64,000 bases of DNA from Gemmatimonadota bacterium (GCA_022827345.1 JAJDTB010000050.1:62001-126000); one strand, 5' to 3'. Numbered from the stretch's first letter, positions 16,831-25,308 are shown. Made by a program: numbers and translations. The notes: generated from the sequence alone by a model not told the origin.

Positions 16831-17445
16831 TCAAGTTTCGGACGTGCCCGTTGGGGCGTAACTCCCCACCACTGCCATACACCGTCCCGGCCCGTGAACC
16901 CCGGTGACGACCGTCCGCCCGATGTCGGCCGATTTGCTCGGGCCGGAATGCAGACCCACACCGGCCGACAGGTTCCTCCGCAGCTCCCTCAGCGCGTCCT
17001 CGAGGCGACCGTACACGCGTCCCCGCGGCACCCACACCACATGAACCGGGGGCAGCAGCTGCACTGCCCGCGTGCCGGTCGATGGCAGGATCAGGCTCCC
17101 GGACTCGGCCACGGCCGCCCAGGCCACCGAGATGCCGGCGCCAGCGTGCGCGGCCGCGACTTCGGGCAACCGCGGCCTGAATTCGGGTGGCACCTCCGGC
17201 CCCACGGCCACCCCCACGACCTCCGGGTCCAGCCCCCGCAGAAGACGAGTAAGCCACGCGCTCCGCTCACGGCCCGGGCCGGCCTCCACCACCTCCCCGC
17301 CGCTGCTTGTGAAGCGTTTCACAAACGCGGCCTCCGGATCGTCCGTCACCGGAGTCACGAGCGCACCGGGGTGCGGCAGCCCGGCCCGACTCGCCGTGGC
17401 CTTGGCAACCCGTGCCAGTATCCGCTCGCGCGATTCGACGCTCAC
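16831..17445 (-). CDS. lutC: LutC-like LUD-domain protein, lactate utilisation
   Basis: 204 residues from GTG 17445, overlapping the lutB stop by 4 bp. The LUD fold is recognised from SVAWAAVAESGSLILPSTGT in the middle and from VHVVWVPRGRVYGRLEDAL near the end. LutC acts with LutA and LutB in the iron-sulfur L-lactate oxidation system of bacteria. The order lutA-lutB-lutC on one strand matches the classic operon. An 18-bp palindrome with the Rex-operator consensus lies inside the coding sequence at 17307-17324, encoding the VKRFTS segment. The gene ends 25 bp from the convergent glycosyltransferase gene. Confidence 0.9.
   Translation of the reverse strand: MSVESRERILARVAKATASRAGLPHPGALVTPVTDDPEAAFVKRFTSSGGEVVEAGPGRERSAWLTRLLRGLDPEVVGVAVGPEVPPEFRPRLPEVAAAHAGAGISVAWAAVAESGSLILPSTGTRAVQLLPPVHVVWVPRGRVYGRLEDALRELRRNLSAGVGLHSGPSKSADIGRTVVTGVHGPGRCMAVVGSYAPTGTSET
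17307..17324. promoter_or_regulatory. Rex-type palindrome inside lutC
   Basis: TTGTGAAGCGTTTCACAA is a perfect 18-bp palindrome fitting the Rex consensus TTGTGAA-N4-TTCACAA. It is identical, read on the other strand, to the site at 33110-33127. Rex senses the NADH/NAD ratio and often controls lactate and redox genes, which makes a lut association attractive. However, it is about 120 bp inside the lutC coding sequence, so it may be a codon coincidence (VKRFT). Confidence 0.35.
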
Positions 17446-18833
17446 TCGATCCCCTCGCGCCACAGGTCTCGAAACGTGCGCGGACTCGGCTTCGGCAGCG
17501 CCCGGTCCTTCGACCACTCCCCAAGCATCGGCAACACCCGCGCGGCGCCCGTCGCGCCCAGCCGCGAGCCGATCTTCCCCGCCAGGCGGTACAGCCCCGG
17601 GCGCGTCGCCACGCTCGCGAGCCCCGCCAGCGCCGCGCGTTCCTTCCAGGGGGTCAGGCCTTCCTCCTGTGCCTCGCGCCGCCACTCGAGCAGCAGCTCC
17701 GGGATCGGGATCCGGACCGGACAGGCATCTTCGCAGGCGCCGCACAAGGACGACGCGAAGGGAAGCGGCATCGCCTCGTGCAGCCCCAGCAGCCCGGGGT
17801 CGAGCACCGACCCGATGGGCCCCGAGTAGACGTACCCGTAGGCGTGGCCGCCGGTCTGGCGGTAGACGGGACAGGCGTTCAGGCAGGCGCCGCAGCGTAC
17901 GCAGCGCAACGCCTCCCAGGCGTGTTCGTGGGCAAGCACATCGGTCCGGCCATTGTCGACCAGAACGACGTGCACTTCCTCGGGGCCGTCGTCGCCCGGA
18001 TCCGCGGCCGGCCCCTGAATGAGCGATACGAAGCACCCGATCGGCTGGCCGGTCGCCGCGCGGGCGGTGAGCTGGAGGAAGCCCGCCAGGTCCGTCATCC
18101 GTGGCAGCAGCTTCTCGATCCCCACCACGGCGACATGGACCCGGGGCAGCGAGGTGGTCAGGCGGATGTTCCCCTCGTTCTCGATCAGCGCGACGGTACC
18201 GGTCTCCGCCACCAGGAAATTGGCCCCCGTGATCCCCATGTCCGCGTGGATGAATGCTCCGCGCAGCACCTCGCGGGCGGCCCTTGCCAGCGTGTCCGGG
18301 TCCCCGTCCCGCGCCGTGTCGAGCCGATCTGCGAAGAGTTCCTGTACCTGCTCCAGGCTCTTGTGCAGCGCGGGCCCCAGGATGTGGCTCGGCGGCTCCT
18401 CGAGGAGTTGCAGGATGTACTCGCCCAGGTCGGTCTCGAAGACCTCGATCCCGGCAGCTTCCAGCACGGGATTCAGGTCGATCTCCTCGGTGACCATGCT
18501 CTTGCCCTTGACCACGCTCCGGACACCATGCCGCACCGCAAGCCCGGTCACGATTTCCCGCGCCTCGGCCGCGTCCGCCGCCCAGTGCACCTGCGCACCG
18601 TTGGCCTGGAGTTGCTCCTCCGCTTCGGCGAGATAGCGGTCCAGGTGGGTGAGCGTGTGGTTCTTCACCCCCTCGGCCCAGCGCCGCCAGGCGTCCGCGT
18701 CGACCTCGGCGTAACCCTGCCGCCGCTTCTCGTCGAAGGCGATCGTCGCGCCGGTGACCGACTCCCTGACCCCCGGATCCTCGCGGATGATCTCGCGCGA
18801 GCGCGCCGCGTAGTCCTTGATGCCGGTGGCCAT
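17442..18833 (-). CDS. lutB: LutB-like iron-sulfur protein, lactate utilisation
   Basis: 463 residues, near the usual length. The N-terminal two thirds are a LUD domain (VRSVVKGKSMVTEEIDLNPV; MGITGANFLVAETGTVALIE). The C-terminal part has two ferredoxin-type clusters: CVRCGACLNACPVY at about residues 312-325 and CGACEDACPVRIPI at about 362-375, each fitting a [4Fe-4S] site. LutB moves electrons from lactate oxidation in complex with LutA and LutC at the cytoplasmic membrane. The start is ATG 18833, 1 bp after the lutA stop; the lutC start overlaps its stop. Assignment is firm from motif order plus neighbours. Confidence 0.93.
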   Translation of the reverse strand: MATGIKDYAARSREIIREDPGVRESVTGATIAFDEKRRQGYAEVDADAWRRWAEGVKNHTLTHLDRYLAEAEEQLQANGAQVHWAADAAEAREIVTGLAVRHGVRSVVKGKSMVTEEIDLNPVLEAAGIEVFETDLGEYILQLLEEPPSHILGPALHKSLEQVQELFADRLDTARDGDPDTLARAAREVLRGAFIHADMGITGANFLVAETGTVALIENEGNIRLTTSLPRVHVAVVGIEKLLPRMTDLAGFLQLTARAATGQPIGCFVSLIQGPAADPGDDGPEEVHVVLVDNGRTDVLAHEHAWEALRCVRCGACLNACPVYRQTGGHAYGYVYSGPIGSVLDPGLLGLHEAMPLPFASSLCGACEDACPVRIPIPELLLEWRREAQEEGLTPWKERAALAGLASVATRPGLYRLAGKIGSRLGATGAARVLPMLGEWSKDRALPKPSPRTFRDLWREGIE

Positions 18834-18834
18834 G

Positions 18835-19602
18835 TCACTTCGCTCCGGTTTTCCCGCCGTCGCCGTTCACACCCCGCCACAGCGCGGTCGCCAGGTGCAC
18901 GAATTCGACGCGATCACCGCGTGCCCGGCTTCGTCCGTCGAGGTGCAGCACGCATCCCCCGTCGCCCGAAACCACCCAGTCGACGTCGGGCAGGGTCTCC
19001 AGCTTCCGATCCGCCATGGCCGCGGAAACCGCCGTCATCTTGACCGAGAACAGGCCGCCGAACCCACAGCACTCCTCCTGCGCCTCCCAGGGGACGACTT
19101 CGGCACCGGCCCCCTCGAGGAGCGTTGCCGGTTCCGTCTCCAGACGCAGCTCGCGAAGCGCGTGGCACCCCTGATGCACCGCTATCCTCCGGCCCGCCAG
19201 CCCGTCGCCCAGCCGCGTGACGCCAAGCCGCCGGACGATGAACTCGGCCAGATCCCAGCTCCGCTCGGCGAGCGCTGTTGCGCGCACCGCGCTTGCCCCC
19301 GGACTCGTCGCCAGCCGCGGATAGAACTTCTTGACCATGGTCGCGCAGGATCCGCTGGGAAGTACGACGGCGTCGGCACCCGCGGGATTGTCGGGCTGGC
19401 CGCCGAAGACATCGAGCGTGTGCTCGGCCATGCGAAGCGCTTCCCCGGTCCGCCCCGCGTTGTACGCCGGCTGTCCGCAACACGTCTGATCGGGGGGAAA
19501 ACTCACCTCGCACCCCAAATGGCGAAGGAGGCGGACCGCGTCGGCAGCGGCGTCCGCAAAGTAGTGGTCCGCGAGACAGGTGACGAAGAAGGCGACTTTC
19601 AT
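18835..19602 (-). CDS. lutA: LutA-like CCG-domain protein, lactate utilisation
   Basis: 255 residues with two cysteine-rich CCG domains: TCCGQPAYNAGR at about residues 40-51 and ECCGFGGLFSVK at about 185-196, with CATMVKKFYP and VHQGCHALREL supplying further cysteines. Such domains hold iron-sulfur clusters in LutA, heterodisulfide reductase B and glycolate oxidase GlcF. Together with lutB and lutC immediately downstream it makes a complete lactate oxidation set. ATG 19602 starts directly with the first strand (MKVAFFVTCLADHYF). The DUF2182 gene ends 77 bp upstream on the same strand, so lutABC may be the tail of a longer transcript. Confidence 0.93.
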   Translation of the reverse strand: MKVAFFVTCLADHYFADAAADAVRLLRHLGCEVSFPPDQTCCGQPAYNAGRTGEALRMAEHTLDVFGGQPDNPAGADAVVLPSGSCATMVKKFYPRLATSPGASAVRATALAERSWDLAEFIVRRLGVTRLGDGLAGRRIAVHQGCHALRELRLETEPATLLEGAGAEVVPWEAQEECCGFGGLFSVKMTAVSAAMADRKLETLPDVDWVVSGDGGCVLHLDGRSRARGDRVEFVHLATALWRGVNGDGGKTGAK

Positions 19603-19679
19603 GCGGGAAAGCTAGCCGCCCCTGCCAGCCGGGACAGCATCACGGCACGCCTGCGGGAGGGCCGCCCGGCAGCTGACTG

Positions 19680-20348
19680 TCACGCCGAGCCGCCCGTGGC
19701 CGCCACGACCACGCCCGCGACGATCAGCGCGGCGCCGATCGGACGCGACAGCCGCGCCCCGAACGGCAGCGCGGTCTCGGCCACCATGACCGCCATGAGC
19801 ACCGCCATCCACGCCAGGCTGCCCATCCCCACCACGAGGGCCACCGCCATGAGCGCCCAGCAGCACCCCACGCAGTGCAGACCGTGCTCGAACCCCATGC
19901 GGACCTGCCCCGCGGCGCCGTCCCGCCAGTTCGACAGCAGGAACCCCGCCGGGGAGCGGCAGTGCGACAGGCACGCCCCCTTGAGCGGGGTCAGCTGGTA
20001 GGCGCCGGTCAGCATCAGGACGGCCGCGGAGAGCACCGGCGCCTCCATGCCGAGCGGTACCGGGACGGCCATCGCCGCGAGCGAGACGTGCACGGCGGCC
20101 GCAGCCGCGCTGAAGCCGGTCCACGCGAGCATGTATCCGCCGAGAAACGGCGCGACGGGCGTGCGTGGGCGTGGCGCGACGGAGGCGGCATGGCGTGGCG
20201 TGTCCGAGGAGAGAAGGCCTGTGCCGGCGGAGGCGACGGGACGTCTCCCGATGCGGTTCAGCGCGCGCAGCCAGGGATGGACCACCGGTGCCATCATCAG
20301 GCCGGTCATGGCCAGCCACATGGCCAGGACGGGAAGGTAGCTACCCAC
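19680..20348 (-). CDS. DUF2182 integral membrane protein
   Basis: 222 residues from GTG 20348, which overlaps the stop of the DUF1326 gene; an ATG at 20417 would overlap that gene by 77 bp and gives a non-hydrophobic extension, so I prefer the GTG. Six or so helices are visible, with His/Cys/Met-rich segments such as MWLAMTGLMMAPVVHPW, CLSHCRSPAGF and HGLHCVGCCWALM. DUF2182 proteins are predicted metal-binding membrane proteins of unknown function and typically sit beside DUF1326 proteins, as here. The conserved Cys/His pairs suggest metal (perhaps copper) coordination in the membrane; this is inference. Confidence 0.88.
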   Translation of the reverse strand: MGSYLPVLAMWLAMTGLMMAPVVHPWLRALNRIGRRPVASAGTGLLSSDTPRHAASVAPRPRTPVAPFLGGYMLAWTGFSAAAAAVHVSLAAMAVPVPLGMEAPVLSAAVLMLTGAYQLTPLKGACLSHCRSPAGFLLSNWRDGAAGQVRMGFEHGLHCVGCCWALMAVALVVGMGSLAWMAVLMAVMVAETALPFGARLSRPIGAALIVAGVVVAATGGSA

Positions 20349-20946
20349 CGGTCCAGCGGAAGCGCGACCAGAGGGCGTGGGTCTGCTCGATCGAGAATGT
20401 GAAATCCCCGTCGTCACAACGCGTCGATCCCATCGCGATCACCTGGGTGGAGTCGTGGATCTGGTTGAAGATGTTGACGAAGTTGACCGGCTCGGCGCGG
20501 TTCCGGCCCCGGATCGCCTCGATGGCGCCCCGGAGCACGCCCTTGACCGTCACCGCTTTTCCCGCCGGCGGCTCGTCGATGGCGATTGGAGCCGCACGGG
20601 TCGGCAACGCGTCGGCGACGAACCCGGCGAGGATTCGCCACGGTCCACCGCGCACACCGGTGAGGATCTCCTCCACGGCCCGGAATTGCCCGGCCGTCGC
20701 GTCGTCCGAGATCACGATCCTCTGCTTCCAGCCTCCGTCGATCATCACGGGTGGTGTCTCGTAGATGATCACCGCGGAGATCCCGCCCAGCTTCTCGTCG
20801 CCGAAGCGCCCGTCGTCGAAGCGGATGGCCCAGAATCCCTGGCAGACGTCGTGGGTGCACTTCTGGCTGAAATGGATGTGGCCCGGGCACACCGCGGTGC
20901 AGTTGCAGTTCTCGAAGAGGAGCCCTTCGGCCCACCAGTCGCTCAC
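20341..20946 (-). CDS. DUF1326 protein
   Basis: 201 residues, soluble. The N terminus shows the family's cysteine-rich signature ENCNCTAVCPGHIHFSQKC, followed by a beta-rich body (WAIRFDDGRFGDEKLGGISA) and a final half containing SIEQTHALWSRFRW. DUF1326 proteins are uncharacterised but almost always next to DUF2182 membrane proteins, and the 8-bp overlap with that gene here fits. The cysteine cluster at the start could bind a metal. It starts 11 bp after the DUF4159 stop, so the three form one transcription unit. Start ATG 20946 directly precedes the signature. Confidence 0.9.
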   Translation of the reverse strand: MSDWWAEGLLFENCNCTAVCPGHIHFSQKCTHDVCQGFWAIRFDDGRFGDEKLGGISAVIIYETPPVMIDGGWKQRIVISDDATAGQFRAVEEILTGVRGGPWRILAGFVADALPTRAAPIAIDEPPAGKAVTVKGVLRGAIEAIRGRNRAEPVNFVNIFNQIHDSTQVIAMGSTRCDDGDFTFSIEQTHALWSRFRWTGG

Positions 20947-20957
20947 GATTGTCTCCG

Positions 20958-21794
20958 TCAGTGCGTGAGCATGTAGATGACCACGTTGATCCCTACGGCG
21001 TACGCGTTGGGGGAGAAGAGGTAGAAGAACTCGTCGTCCTCGCCCTCGCGCTCCCAGCCGTCGGCGATGTCGGTGTTGTGCGTCATGACGACCATGAGCC
21101 GGCCGTCTTCGTCCATGATTCCGTGGAGGGTCGGACGCTCGCTCTCGCGTCCCCGCTCCGACGTGCCCATCCGCCCGCTACGCCGCCAGAACTGGATCGA
21201 CGGCACCTGGGGGATGCTGTCCACCGAGTAGAGAGTGTGAAAGAGGACGTGATCCTGCGGCACCTCGACGATCGAATGGCCCGGCAGCACCTTCGTCATC
21301 TCGAGCATCCAGTTGTGCCAGGCGAATTCGCCCCAGAAATCGTCCGCCCACAGGAAGCCGCCCTTGAGGAGGTAGTCGCGCAGGCGCACCGCCTCGATTT
21401 CGCTGAAGCGGATCGTTCCGACGTCCGAGGCGAAGAGGAAGGGGCAGGCGTAGAGCCCCTCGTCGGTGGCGGTGACGACGGCGTGGAAGGGGTCGCCGCG
21501 CTCGTCGCGGGCGATGTCGGCGCGGGTGAGCTGGGAGAGGCGCAGCGGGAGGTTGCGGTCGCCGTCGGGGTAGTCGGTGTCCCAGCCGGTGCCGAGCCAC
21601 TCCCGCCGGACGGGTTGGTAGCGAAGCCGGCAGAAGGTGAACTCGCCGTACTCGGCCGCCTCGGAGGGCGAGCGGGGGGGTGCCCAGCGGGTGCGTCCGC
21701 CCCATTGCGCGGCGAGGGGCTCCGGCAGGGTGGCGAGCAGGGCGGCCAGGAAGGCGGCCACCAGGAGGCCGGCGCGGGGGGCTTCAGCCGCCAC
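20958..21794 (-). CDS. DUF4159 protein, secreted
   Basis: 278 residues with an N-terminal signal peptide (LLVAAFLAALLATLPEPLAAQ) and a DUF4159 domain. Recognisable segments are FTFCRLRYQ, the stretch FLFASDVGTIRFSEIEAVRL, then RDYLLKGGFLWADDFWGEF and LHGIMDEDGRLMVVMTHNTD. The domain resembles glutamine-amidotransferase-like folds that occur with MoxR/DUF58 gene sets, but no such set is visible here. It acts outside the cytoplasm. Its start overlaps the end of the GMC oxidoreductase gene by 11 bp and the DUF1326 gene follows after 11 bp, placing it inside the long minus-strand run. Confidence 0.88.
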   Translation of the reverse strand: MAAEAPRAGLLVAAFLAALLATLPEPLAAQWGGRTRWAPPRSPSEAAEYGEFTFCRLRYQPVRREWLGTGWDTDYPDGDRNLPLRLSQLTRADIARDERGDPFHAVVTATDEGLYACPFLFASDVGTIRFSEIEAVRLRDYLLKGGFLWADDFWGEFAWHNWMLEMTKVLPGHSIVEVPQDHVLFHTLYSVDSIPQVPSIQFWRRSGRMGTSERGRESERPTLHGIMDEDGRLMVVMTHNTDIADGWEREGEDDEFFYLFSPNAYAVGINVVIYMLTH

Positions 21795-23376
21795 CCAAGC
21801 CGTTTCCGATCTCCTCGGCCGCCATCAGCGACAGGGCGCAGAAGGTGAGGGTTCCGTTGGCGCACCCGCTCGAGACGATCGTGGGGGCGCCGACAACGAA
21901 GAGGTTCTCGTGGTCGTGGGTTCGGCCCCAGCGGTCGACCACGCTCGTCGCGGGGTCGTCGCCCATGCGGCAGCCGCCGCCCGGGTGTTCCCAGAGGCGG
22001 GAGGTGCGCCTGCTCATCATCGAGCCGCCGGCCGCGCGGGCGAGGTGTTCGAAGCGGCCGAAGATGGTGTTGTGGGTGTGGTCTTCGAGGTCGAGGCTGG
22101 CCTGGGCGGGGCGGTAGTCGATCCGCGGCATGGGGTCGCCGAGAGCGTTCGTGTTCGCGCCGTCGAGGGTGAGGCGGCTGTCGCGGTCGGGCAGCACGTC
22201 GTAGTAGGAGCGGATGCGGGCGGTGGCGCCGGAATCGGTGCGCTCACGCCAGTCTGCCATGACCTCGTCTCCCCACAGGAGGCCGCCGTCGCCGTTTCGG
22301 AGTCGCGGCACTCGTCCCACATCCGATTCCCACAGGCGGATATCGTGGCGTACGTAGCGATCCAGGGGCCCGGGACTGGCGAAGCGGTGCGTCAGCAGGC
22401 TGTTGTTCGCGAAGATGCCCGGGTAGAGGCGCATGGGGAGATCGATGAAGCCGCTCACGTACCAGTGACCCGTCATGTAGCGTCCGACGTTGCCCGTGCG
22501 GTTTGCGAGCCCGTCGGGGAAGCGGCTGTTGGCGGACAGCAGGAGCAGGTGGGAGCTCCAGGCGTGGCCGCCGGCGAGGACGAAGGTGCCGGCGCGGAAT
22601 TCGATGGGCTCGGTAGGCGCGTCACGGTTGACGGCTTCGGCGGCGGCAATGCGGTCGGTGCCGGGCTCGAGGGCGAGGCGGCGGACCAGCGTGCGGGTGA
22701 CGAGGTCGATGCGCCCCTGCGCGAGAAGCTGGTCGAAGGCGAAGTCGGGGGTGTACTTGGCGCCGGTGGGACAGACGGCGCAGGTGTCGCAGCGCTGGCA
22801 GACGTTGCGGCCGCGGTACGGCTCGGTGTTGCGCGCCCAGGGCTGGGTCCAGAAGGGGATGCCGGCGCTGTCGGTCCATTCGCGCATGCGGGCGAGGTTG
22901 TAGGACAGCGGGAGCGGAGGCATGGGGTAGGGCTTCGAGCGGGGATCGCAGTCCTCGGGGCCCTGTTCGCCGGCCGCGCCGATGCGCTCTTCGGCCTCCT
23001 GGTAGTAGGGCTCGATGTCGTCGAAGGAGATGGGCCAGTCGCAGCCGACGCCGTAGAGGGAGCGGATGCGGAAGTCTTCCGGGGAGTAGCGCGGGATCGC
23101 TCCGCCCCAGTGCATGGCCGAGCCGCCGACGACCATCTGGCGGTACATGTTGCCGGTGCCGGTCTGGTCGGGGATGTGGTCGTTCGGGTAGGGGTTCTCG
23201 CCGTAGGCCAGCATGCGGGCGCGGGTGTTGGTGCGCTCGGCGAGGGAGGCGGTGCGCTGGCCGGCTTCGATGATGGTGATGGACGCGTTCGTGCGCTCGG
23301 CGAGGCGTTCGGCGACCATGGCCGCGGTGATTCCCGCTCCGATGATGCAGACGTCGCTCTCGATGACGCGGCTCAT
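21784..23376 (-). CDS. GMC-family FAD dehydrogenase with a four-cysteine motif
   Basis: 530 residues from ATG 23376. The FAD-binding start VCIIGAGITAAMVAERLAE, the GMC signature GGSAMHWGGAIPRYSPEDF and the C-terminal GMC domain (EHPGGGCRMGDD; VVGAPTIVSSGCANGTLTFC) are clear. The His in HPGG is the expected active-site base region. Cysteines 193, 196, 199 and 202 form CX2CX2CX2CP, at about the place where FAD-dependent glucose dehydrogenases hold a [3Fe-4S] cluster. The protein would oxidise an alcohol or sugar and pass electrons onward. The small Tat subunit gene upstream overlaps it by 4 bp, as in three-subunit dehydrogenases; a cytochrome subunit is not seen nearby. No own signal peptide, so hitch-hiker export is likely. 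Confidence 0.9.
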   Translation of the reverse strand: MSRVIESDVCIIGAGITAAMVAERLAERTNASITIIEAGQRTASLAERTNTRARMLAYGENPYPNDHIPDQTGTGNMYRQMVVGGSAMHWGGAIPRYSPEDFRIRSLYGVGCDWPISFDDIEPYYQEAEERIGAAGEQGPEDCDPRSKPYPMPPLPLSYNLARMREWTDSAGIPFWTQPWARNTEPYRGRNVCQRCDTCAVCPTGAKYTPDFAFDQLLAQGRIDLVTRTLVRRLALEPGTDRIAAAEAVNRDAPTEPIEFRAGTFVLAGGHAWSSHLLLLSANSRFPDGLANRTGNVGRYMTGHWYVSGFIDLPMRLYPGIFANNSLLTHRFASPGPLDRYVRHDIRLWESDVGRVPRLRNGDGGLLWGDEVMADWRERTDSGATARIRSYYDVLPDRDSRLTLDGANTNALGDPMPRIDYRPAQASLDLEDHTHNTIFGRFEHLARAAGGSMMSRRTSRLWEHPGGGCRMGDDPATSVVDRWGRTHDHENLFVVGAPTIVSSGCANGTLTFCALSLMAAEEIGNGLGGG

Positions 23377-24017
23377 GGGGCGCCTCCCTCGGAGCCGGCC
23401 ACGTGCACCGGCTCGCCCAGCGCGCCGTCGAGTCCCCTGCACTGCTGCTTCGCGATCACCCGCCCGTAGCACAGGTCGGTCGCGGTTGGCGACCTGAAGA
23501 AGTGCGCCATGAGCGCGACGGCGACGTGGCCTGCGTTCGACGGCGAGCCGAGGCCCGTTCCCGCCTGGCCGACCGGCCCCGCCAGCAGATTCCTGCGTGC
23601 GGCCACGTCGATTTCGCCGAACTCGCTGCCGAACCGGGCCCGGCACTCCTTCTCCAGCCCTTGAAGCTGCGCCGCCCAACCCGGCCGCGGATCCGGCCCC
23701 GAGTATCGCGTCTCGGGCACAAGGTAGGGGTGGGCCAGTTCGGCGACGGGTTCCAGGCCATCGGACCAGCGTTCGAAGGCGGCCACGGCGCGCTCGCGGC
23801 CATCGTCGCCGAGTTCGGCGGGGAGGACCGCCTCGCCGACGGCTCGGAGGGTGCTCGCGGGGAGCGGGCTCGCCCTTGTGCCGGTCGCCCCCGCGCGCGT
23901 TCCACCGTCGCTCGCGGCGCCGGATTCACCGTCCCCGTCAGGCGCGCACCCGGCGACGGAGGCCGCCGCCACGGTCGCGACCGACTGCTTCAGGAACGAC
24001 CTGCGGGATCTCGGCAT
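23373..24017 (-). CDS. Gluconate 2-dehydrogenase subunit 3-like (gamma) Tat protein
   Basis: 214 residues with a twin-arginine signal (PRSRRSFLKQSVATVAAA) ending in a lipobox-like SVAGC. The mature part has the subunit-3 features: STLRAVGEAVLPAEL near the start, then NLLAGPVGQAG and ALMAHFFRSPTATDLCYGRV in the second half. Such small subunits act as Tat escorts for the GMC catalytic subunit of membrane-bound gluconate or glucose dehydrogenases. The 4-bp overlap with the GMC gene fits obligate partnership. It is the first gene of the minus-strand run ending with lutC. Upstream lies the AT-rich repeat at 24169-24208. Confidence 0.88.
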   Translation of the reverse strand: MPRSRRSFLKQSVATVAAASVAGCAPDGDGESGAASDGGTRAGATGTRASPLPASTLRAVGEAVLPAELGDDGRERAVAAFERWSDGLEPVAELAHPYLVPETRYSGPDPRPGWAAQLQGLEKECRARFGSEFGEIDVAARRNLLAGPVGQAGTGLGSPSNAGHVAVALMAHFFRSPTATDLCYGRVIAKQQCRGLDGALGEPVHVAGSEGGAP

Positions 24018-24168
24018 CGTATTGCCTCGTCTCCGTGGGTTGAATCGGGACCGGGGCCGGCGGCACCTACCCCGCGGCAGATCCCAGGCCCGAATGCATG
24101 AGCACGGTGCCTCACCGCATTATTGCCCCCGAGGTCGCAACCCGTCAACTATCGAGCACGATGAATCC

Positions 24169-24208
24169 AATGTAAAATAAAGATTACATTATGTAATGTT
24201 TACATTAC
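24169..24208 (+). repeat. 40-nt AT-rich direct repeat, copy 1
   Basis: The sequence begins AATGTAAAATAAAGATTACA and ends TTATGTAATGTTTACATTAC. It matches 41276-41315 at about 34 of 40 positions in the same orientation. It contains a palindrome (TTACAT-T-ATGTAA) and is strikingly AT-rich for this genome. It lies 150 bp upstream of the GMC small-subunit start and 78 bp downstream of the sterol methyltransferase stop, both on the minus strand. It could be an operator, an attachment-type site or the relic of an element end. The rest of 24018-24285 shows no gene. Confidence 0.7.
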
Positions 24209-24285
24209 TATTGGAAACCAACGGGGGTGTCGGACTTTTCCGTTGTCCCGGCTGGCAACCGCCGCCGCCGCGACCAACGGCATGG

Positions 24286-25308
24286 TTATTCAGGCTTTCG
24301 GCCCAGCGCGAAGTACATCGGTGTAAAGATGCCCAGCTGGCCGGCCTCCGCGTACGCTGCCGCCGCCATATTCAACAGACTTGAAACCCTCAGCGTGCCC
24401 CGCGGCACGATACCGAGCCGTTCCAGCGTCCAGACAAGAGAGTGCGTCACGGCCCGCCCCGCTTTTGAAGCCCGAAAGTTGGTCAGAGAACGGCCCGAGC
24501 CGGCGAGTGGCTGGTACCAGGGGACGTGGGGATGGTCTTTGACCGCAAGGTCACCCGATTCCATCAGTCCAAACCCGACATCGCCCATAGCCGCATCAAC
24601 GTCTTCCGGATACACCAGTTCGGGTAGCCCGCCACCGAGCTCCAACTCGCCCTTGAGGCGTTGGTGATGCGCGTCCTCCGGGTCGAAGAGGTCAGTAAGA
24701 CAATACTCGTACACACCAAATCGGCCTCCCGGTTTCAGGACGCGAAAGGCTTCTGCGAAGATGGCTGCCTTCTCTGGCGCGCAGCATGTCGTCTCGATGG
24801 AGAAGACGGCATCGAAAGATTCGTCCGGGAAGTCCATCCTCATGAAATCGCACTCGACGTAGTCCGCCATGTGACTGAGTCCGGCGTCTTCCGTGTACCG
24901 GCGGGCGAGGTCGAGCTGGTAGGCGCTGATATCGACGCCGACGACCCGAGCCCCGGTGAAGCGGACGATCTCACGCAATGGCCCACCGACTCCGCAACCC
25001 AGATCGAGCGCCAACATCCCCTGGCGGAGCCCCAGCTTGTACGCAAGGTAATGCTCATGGCGGGCGAGCGACGCCGCGAAGCTCTCGTTCGGCGCGCGCG
25101 TAGCAAAGTGTTGGCGCCTGCCCCATCCGTACTCGTAAAAGTCGGTCACCAGATCGAAATACAGCTTTACAAAGGTTCCGTACTCGCTCTTCCTGAGGTC
25201 CTCTCCGCCGAGCGCCGAGCCCCCATACCGGGACTCGTACTTCTGTATTGCGGTCGCTACGTCGTCGTCTTCGAACACCCCTCGCAGGAATCCCGTGGGA
25301 CGCGCCAT
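24286..25308 (-). CDS. Sterol C24-methyltransferase-like SAM methyltransferase
   Basis: 340 residues from ATG 25308, which overlaps the cysN/C stop. The match to the eukaryotic ERG6/SMT family is specific, not just a generic methyltransferase: FYEYGWG at residues 57-63, RHEHYLAYKLGL at about 83-94, the SAM site LDLGCGVGGP at 101-110, the sterol-type motif SIETTCCAP at 170-178 followed by RVLKPGG, and a C-terminal end FTPMYFALGRKP like the SMT C-terminal domain. SMTs transfer methyl groups from SAM to C24 of the sterol side chain. No sterol-synthesis genes (squalene epoxidase, oxidosqualene cyclase) are in the window, so the substrate may be made elsewhere or taken up. It is last in an operon with cysD and cysN/C. 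Confidence 0.85.
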   Translation of the reverse strand: MARPTGFLRGVFEDDDVATAIQKYESRYGGSALGGEDLRKSEYGTFVKLYFDLVTDFYEYGWGRRQHFATRAPNESFAASLARHEHYLAYKLGLRQGMLALDLGCGVGGPLREIVRFTGARVVGVDISAYQLDLARRYTEDAGLSHMADYVECDFMRMDFPDESFDAVFSIETTCCAPEKAAIFAEAFRVLKPGGRFGVYEYCLTDLFDPEDAHHQRLKGELELGGGLPELVYPEDVDAAMGDVGFGLMESGDLAVKDHPHVPWYQPLAGSGRSLTNFRASKAGRAVTHSLVWTLERLGIVPRGTLRVSSLLNMAAAAYAEAGQLGIFTPMYFALGRKPE

